DNA from: Nitrospinae bacterium CG22_combo_CG10-13_8_21_14_all_47_10 | GTDB lineage: Bacteria; Nitrospinota; Nitrospinia; Nitrospinales; VA-1 | NCBI GenBank assembly: GCA_002786505.1 | Contig: PCTK01000018.1 | Span: forward strand, 1 to 7,472 | Direction: 5' to 3' | Length of the DNA stretch: 7,472 nt | Shown here: positions 5,289-7,472 of the stretch, in pieces | How positions within the stretch are numbered: position 1 is the first letter of the stretch | Layout of the letters: each line of letters begins with the position of its first letter | The notes under the pieces: generated by a model | The model's database searches: none | What the model was told of the DNA's origin: nothing | What the model saw: the letters and a program-made list of their open reading frames with translations, nothing else | Position numbers and translations under genes: made by a program

Positions 5289-6871
5289 TTTAACTTTTCA
5301 AACTCAGGCCGATCAGGGTAAATGACCTTTATTACCGGGTTGTTTCTGGCTTTATAGTTAAAATTGGACTGGATGACAAACCTGATTTTTGCCGGTTTGC
5401 TGTTCAACCTTTTAAATTCCCGAGGGTGATTCCGCTGGGCTCCCAATTCTAAAATAAGAGGCTTGCCATTTGGCAGGCTCAAGGTTCCCACAACACTTTT
5501 CCCAAGATCAATTTTTATTGATCCGGGCCTCCCCTCTTCAACAAGGGAAGATCCTTCCGCCAAAGGAACCTCGTCATTACCTTCAGAAAAAATCCTCCAT
5601 AAATAACGGGTTTCAAAACCCCGTGCGCTGGCTAAAGGCAGAACCGGATCAAGAAACTGGATCTGAGCCCGGCCGTTGTCCTTGAAGAAATAGATACTTT
5701 GCATGGACCACAGGGCAAAATCATTTTCAAAAGAACGCCGGGACATGAGACCACAACGCCGGTTTTGTAAAAGGTTTTGTAATGGTACCCTTTTTTTCCG
5801 GATCAGGTCTCTTCGTACCTCCAGTGCTTTGGGACTGTTTAAATAACAGGTAGCCGCCCCCAACTTGACATCCCGTACTGAGTCGGGAGAAGCCTCCAGG
5901 CTTTTCTCCAGCCTTTCGATCAATGCAGATTCTATCTCAGGAGCGAAATCCCGGCTCACTTCCTGCGTAATACTAATTGCGCCATCCCAATCTCTGCTGG
6001 TAAGCGCGGATTCAAAATCGGAAATCACTTTATCCCGATAACTCATTGACGTTTCAGGAAAATATTCTCTCCCTCCAAACACCTTATTTTTTAAAAATTG
6101 ATACCGGCCAGGATGGCTATAGCGGAAGTAGGGATAGGTGATATACGCCGAGACTGAATTGGCGAAATCCTCCTGAGGGTTTTGCCGCGAATAGGTAGAA
6201 AGCTGGCGGACGGAAACCGGAGCGTAGTGGACCGCGTCGGGATCATTGAGAGCCGTGAATAAATAATCATCTCCCGGTCGCCCGTCCAAAGCGGGGAGGT
6301 GAATCAAATTGAATTTAGTAATTTCAAGCCACTCCCTGGAAAAAGAAAGATACTTCTGAAAGATATCAAAAGCATGGGCCATCTCATGATGGACAATATT
6401 CTGAAATATTTCCCTGTCTTCATAAAACAATATATTAAAAAATTCAATACGAGGCTCCTGATCGTCCACCTCAACATGATAAGACTGGGTGGAGTTCCGG
6501 TATACGGTTTGAAAGCTGGGAAAAGTAGCGGCAGGCACATCATCCACCGGCATTCCCTCCGGGGCGGCTCTTAACTTGCTAAAGTGGTAAAATCCCTTGA
6601 TCCCCGGTATATGTAAAAACGTTTCCGGTAATTTCGAAAATGCCAAAGTAAGCTCTTTGATTTCATCTGGCTTCCAACCCAGTTCCAAATCTAAAAGTTC
6701 ATAACCAAACTTGATTTTAAAATCATCTTTCAACTGGTTGATCTCTTGTCGATAATCACCAGGGTATTCGTAGAAGGGTCGCTTGGCCTCTTGCCCCCAC
6801 GAGGCAGTTGCACCGAGAAGATTGAAAACCAAAACCCAGCCTATTGCTATGAATTTTCCCATTAGTTTCAA
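5285..6871 (-). CDS. Exported lethal-factor-like (M34-type) zinc metallopeptidase
   Basis: 528 residues. A signal peptide is clear: a basic start, the hydrophobic core 'FIAIGWVLVFNLLGATA', then a polar region with likely cleavage near residue 26. The zinc motif is 'VHHEMAHAFD' (HExxH at 162-166, catalytic Glu163). About 60 residues later, 'TYSRQNPQEDFANSVSAY' (226-243) aligns without gaps to the lethal factor segment Y-G-R-T-N-E-A-E-F-F-A-E as I recall it. Glu234 thus falls on the third zinc ligand and Tyr227 on the catalytic Tyr. The following 'PGRYQFLKNKVF' also matches the family's closing helix. This supports a gluzincin protease acting in the periplasm or outside the cell; the substrate is unknown. 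Residues about 275-528 have no domain I recognise: a helical part (283-360), then a beta-rich end. The start is TTG 6871; ATG 6862 (Met4) is an alternative. AGGGAG (6875-6880) is 3 nt from the TTG and 12 nt from the ATG, so the choice is open. Tail-to-tail 4-bp overlap with the Lcl gene. Confidence 0.82.
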   Translation of the reverse strand: MKLMGKFIAIGWVLVFNLLGATASWGQEAKRPFYEYPGDYRQEINQLKDDFKIKFGYELLDLELGWKPDEIKELTLAFSKLPETFLHIPGIKGFYHFSKLRAAPEGMPVDDVPAATFPSFQTVYRNSTQSYHVEVDDQEPRIEFFNILFYEDREIFQNIVHHEMAHAFDIFQKYLSFSREWLEITKFNLIHLPALDGRPGDDYLFTALNDPDAVHYAPVSVRQLSTYSRQNPQEDFANSVSAYITYPYFRYSHPGRYQFLKNKVFGGREYFPETSMSYRDKVISDFESALTSRDWDGAISITQEVSRDFAPEIESALIERLEKSLEASPDSVRDVKLGAATCYLNSPKALEVRRDLIRKKRVPLQNLLQNRRCGLMSRRSFENDFALWSMQSIYFFKDNGRAQIQFLDPVLPLASARGFETRYLWRIFSEGNDEVPLAEGSSLVEEGRPGSIKIDLGKSVVGTLSLPNGKPLILELGAQRNHPREFKRLNSKPAKIRFVIQSNFNYKARNNPVIKVIYPDRPEFEKLN

Positions 6872-6908
6872 AATCTCCCTGTCGTTTAATTGACTTACAG
6901 GTTAGCAG

Positions 6909-6918
6909 AATAATTATT
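6909..6918. repeat. Perfect 10-bp AT palindrome in divergent promoter region
   Basis: AATAATTATT is self-complementary over all ten positions and lies 38 bp upstream of the metallopeptidase TTG start, in the region shared with the redoxin gene. It could be a regulator site, but an all-A/T palindrome of this size in AT-rich DNA is also expected by chance. Confidence 0.25.
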
Positions 6919-6920
6919 GT

Positions 6921-6948
6921 TTCGCTATAGCCAGGATACCCATATAAA
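6921..6948 (+). promoter_or_regulatory. Tentative promoter for leader ORF and redoxin gene
   Basis: TATAAA (6943-6948, five of six matches to the -10 box) lies 16 bp after TTCGCT (6921-6926), a poor -35 element. Initiation near 6955 would put the leader Shine-Dalgarno (6962-6967) a few bases from the 5' end. The -35 is weak, so either an activator or a different promoter may be involved. Confidence 0.27.
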
Positions 6949-6974
6949 TTCAACAAGTTATAAGGAGTGAGGGA

Positions 6975-7028
6975 ATGGAATTTTATTTCCACAATTTTTG
7001 CACCTTTCCGAACGCCCAGACATCTTAA
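6975..7028 (+). CDS. Possible 17-residue leader peptide upstream of the redoxin gene
   Basis: The frame encodes MEFYFHNFCTFPNAQTS and ends at TAA 7026-7028. It has a textbook start: AAGGAG at 6962-6967, then 7 nt, then ATG. It lies 38 bp upstream of the redoxin ATG in a different frame. The peptide is rich in aromatic residues (four Phe, one Tyr) and contains one Cys. The stop codon lies inside the left arm of the inverted repeat 7025-7041. CCTTT inside the leader (7003-7007) is complementary to AAAGG of the redoxin ribosome site (7052-7056), which could tie leader translation to redoxin translation, although five pairs are weak. There is no homology evidence. A strong ribosome site plus a suitable spacing is the main support, and a chance ORF is quite possible. 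Confidence 0.35.
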   Translation: MEFYFHNFCTFPNAQTS

Positions 7029-7041
7029 GATTGTCTCTTAA
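7025..7041. repeat. Inverted repeat TTAAGA-N5-TCTTAA before the redoxin gene
   Basis: A perfect 6-bp dyad with a 5-nt centre (TTGTC) ends 25 bp before the redoxin ATG and 10 bp before its Shine-Dalgarno. As RNA it would be a weak A/U-rich hairpin; as DNA it could be an operator just downstream of a promoter. The same 6-5-6 layout occurs upstream of the GAF gene, with a different sequence. Confidence 0.4.
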
Positions 7042-7051
7042 CAACACAAAT

Positions 7052-7060
7052 AAAGGAGGT
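7052..7060 (+). promoter_or_regulatory. Very strong Shine-Dalgarno of the redoxin gene
   Basis: AAAGGAGGT is nearly a full complement of the 16S rRNA 3' end. GGAGG ends 7 nt before the ATG at 7067. It is by far the best ribosome site in the window, suggesting high-level translation of the downstream gene, and it fixes the start. Confidence 0.85.
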
Positions 7061-7066
7061 TTTTCT

Positions 7067-7472
7067 ATGGCAAAACTGCCAGGCAGTAATGCAAAATTAA
7101 TCAGATTAAATCCGGAATGGTCGGTAGAAAAAGCCGCCTCCACACCTTTAGAGCAGGAACTGTCTATCGACGATTTCAAAGGTAAGAGACTCATTATCAC
7201 TCTTCCCGGTGCCGGCGGCTTCTGCAACAAAGAATTTGACCTCGTTAAAGAGAATCAGGATAAATTTAAAGCCGCAGGTGCCGATGAAGTCATTGTTGTG
7301 GTAGGAACCGATATTCTGAGTAACGCGGGAAGGGGCCTGCCTAACCTGTTTCAAGATGTGGAGCAGGAGTTTGGCAATGCCAACAAACTGACTTTGGAAG
7401 GCGTAAAAAGCCGTTATCTACAACGCTCCGTCATTGCAGTGGATGCACAGGGTGAGCAGGTGGCCCGGGAAG
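7067..7472 (+). CDS. Peroxiredoxin/redoxin-like thioredoxin-fold protein (3' end outside window)
   Basis: The frame opens at ATG 7067 and is still open at the right edge, giving 135 visible residues. The layout is that of the AhpC/Prx5-type redoxins: a domain 'LSIDDFKGKRLIITLPGAGG' (32-51), Cys53 at the start of a helix, 'FDLVKENQDKFKAAGADEVI' (57-76), the strand VIVVVGTD (75-82), a central helical part (83-118), then 'RSVIAVDAQGEQVARE' (120-135), which matches the late strand of peroxiredoxins ('R..FVID.dG'). Such proteins reduce peroxides through a reactive Cys. The active-site loop is unusual: the family has P-x-x-x-T-x-x-C, but here P47-G-A-G-G-F-C53 is one residue shorter and lacks Thr. 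Cys53 is the only Cys visible, so any resolving Cys must lie beyond the edge or in a partner. No signal peptide is present, so a cytoplasmic site is likely. The gene is divergent from the metallopeptidase gene. Confidence 0.78.
   Translation, partial: MAKLPGSNAKLIRLNPEWSVEKAASTPLEQELSIDDFKGKRLIITLPGAGGFCNKEFDLVKENQDKFKAAGADEVIVVVGTDILSNAGRGLPNLFQDVEQEFGNANKLTLEGVKSRYLQRSVIAVDAQGEQVARE

Noticed and set aside
5461..5478. Hairpin GCTTGCC-ATTT-GGCAGGC as a terminator for the Lcl gene
   Set aside because: A 7-bp stem with one G.T pair exists, but it lies inside the opposing coding region, 173 bp past the stop, without a T tract on the + strand.
6958..7354. Two - strand frames opposite the redoxin gene
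   Set aside because: The + strand carries a perfect Shine-Dalgarno and a recognisable redoxin; the opposing frames have no protein features.

Overview
The window looks like a chromosomal stretch of a Gram-negative bacterium of moderate G+C (mid-forties per cent by eye). The pairing of a DUF4390-type protein with an NtrY-like kinase, the PilB/cyclase-style GAF domains, and the small Lcl/DUF1566 and ribbon-helix-helix-like proteins would suit Nitrospinota or a deltaproteobacterial-type lineage. That placement is an inference and has not been tested. I see no rRNA, tRNA, CRISPR array, insertion sequence or phage gene.

Left part (1-4449): the C-terminal part of a DUF4390-family protein (+, cut by the left edge) is followed by a convergent gene for a protein of two tandem GAF domains with no output domain (497-1825, -). 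About 314 bp of divergent regulatory DNA then separates it from a large NtrY-like membrane sensor histidine kinase (+, start probably 2140 rather than 2092). DUF4390 genes commonly lie next to ntrY. Here the GAF gene is wedged between the two, and no NtrX-type response regulator follows the kinase.

Middle part (4450-5288): two small + strand genes. The first encodes a 76-residue protein with a ribbon-helix-helix-like N-terminus and a Gly-rich tail ending in Trp. The second encodes a 139-residue Lcl_C/DUF1566-type protein without a signal peptide. An imperfect palindrome (4779-4803) lies between them and could be an operator or a weak terminator.

Right part (5285-7472): a 528-residue exported protein on the - strand overlaps the Lcl gene tail to tail by 4 bp. 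It carries HEMAH plus a downstream Tyr/Glu segment that lines up residue by residue with the zinc site of the anthrax lethal factor (M34) family, so it is probably a secreted or periplasmic gluzincin protease. Divergent from it is a peroxiredoxin/redoxin-like gene, cut by the right edge, with a near-perfect Shine-Dalgarno sequence and an altered active-site loop. A 17-codon open frame with its own strong Shine-Dalgarno sits just upstream as a possible leader peptide. Its stop codon falls inside a 6-5-6 inverted repeat.

The genes do not form one obvious pathway. The coherent theme is envelope and signal sensing (DUF4390, NtrY, GAF), next to a separate exported protease and a redox gene. The items most worth following are the lethal-factor-like protease, the leader-peptide arrangement before the redoxin, and the altered redoxin active site.
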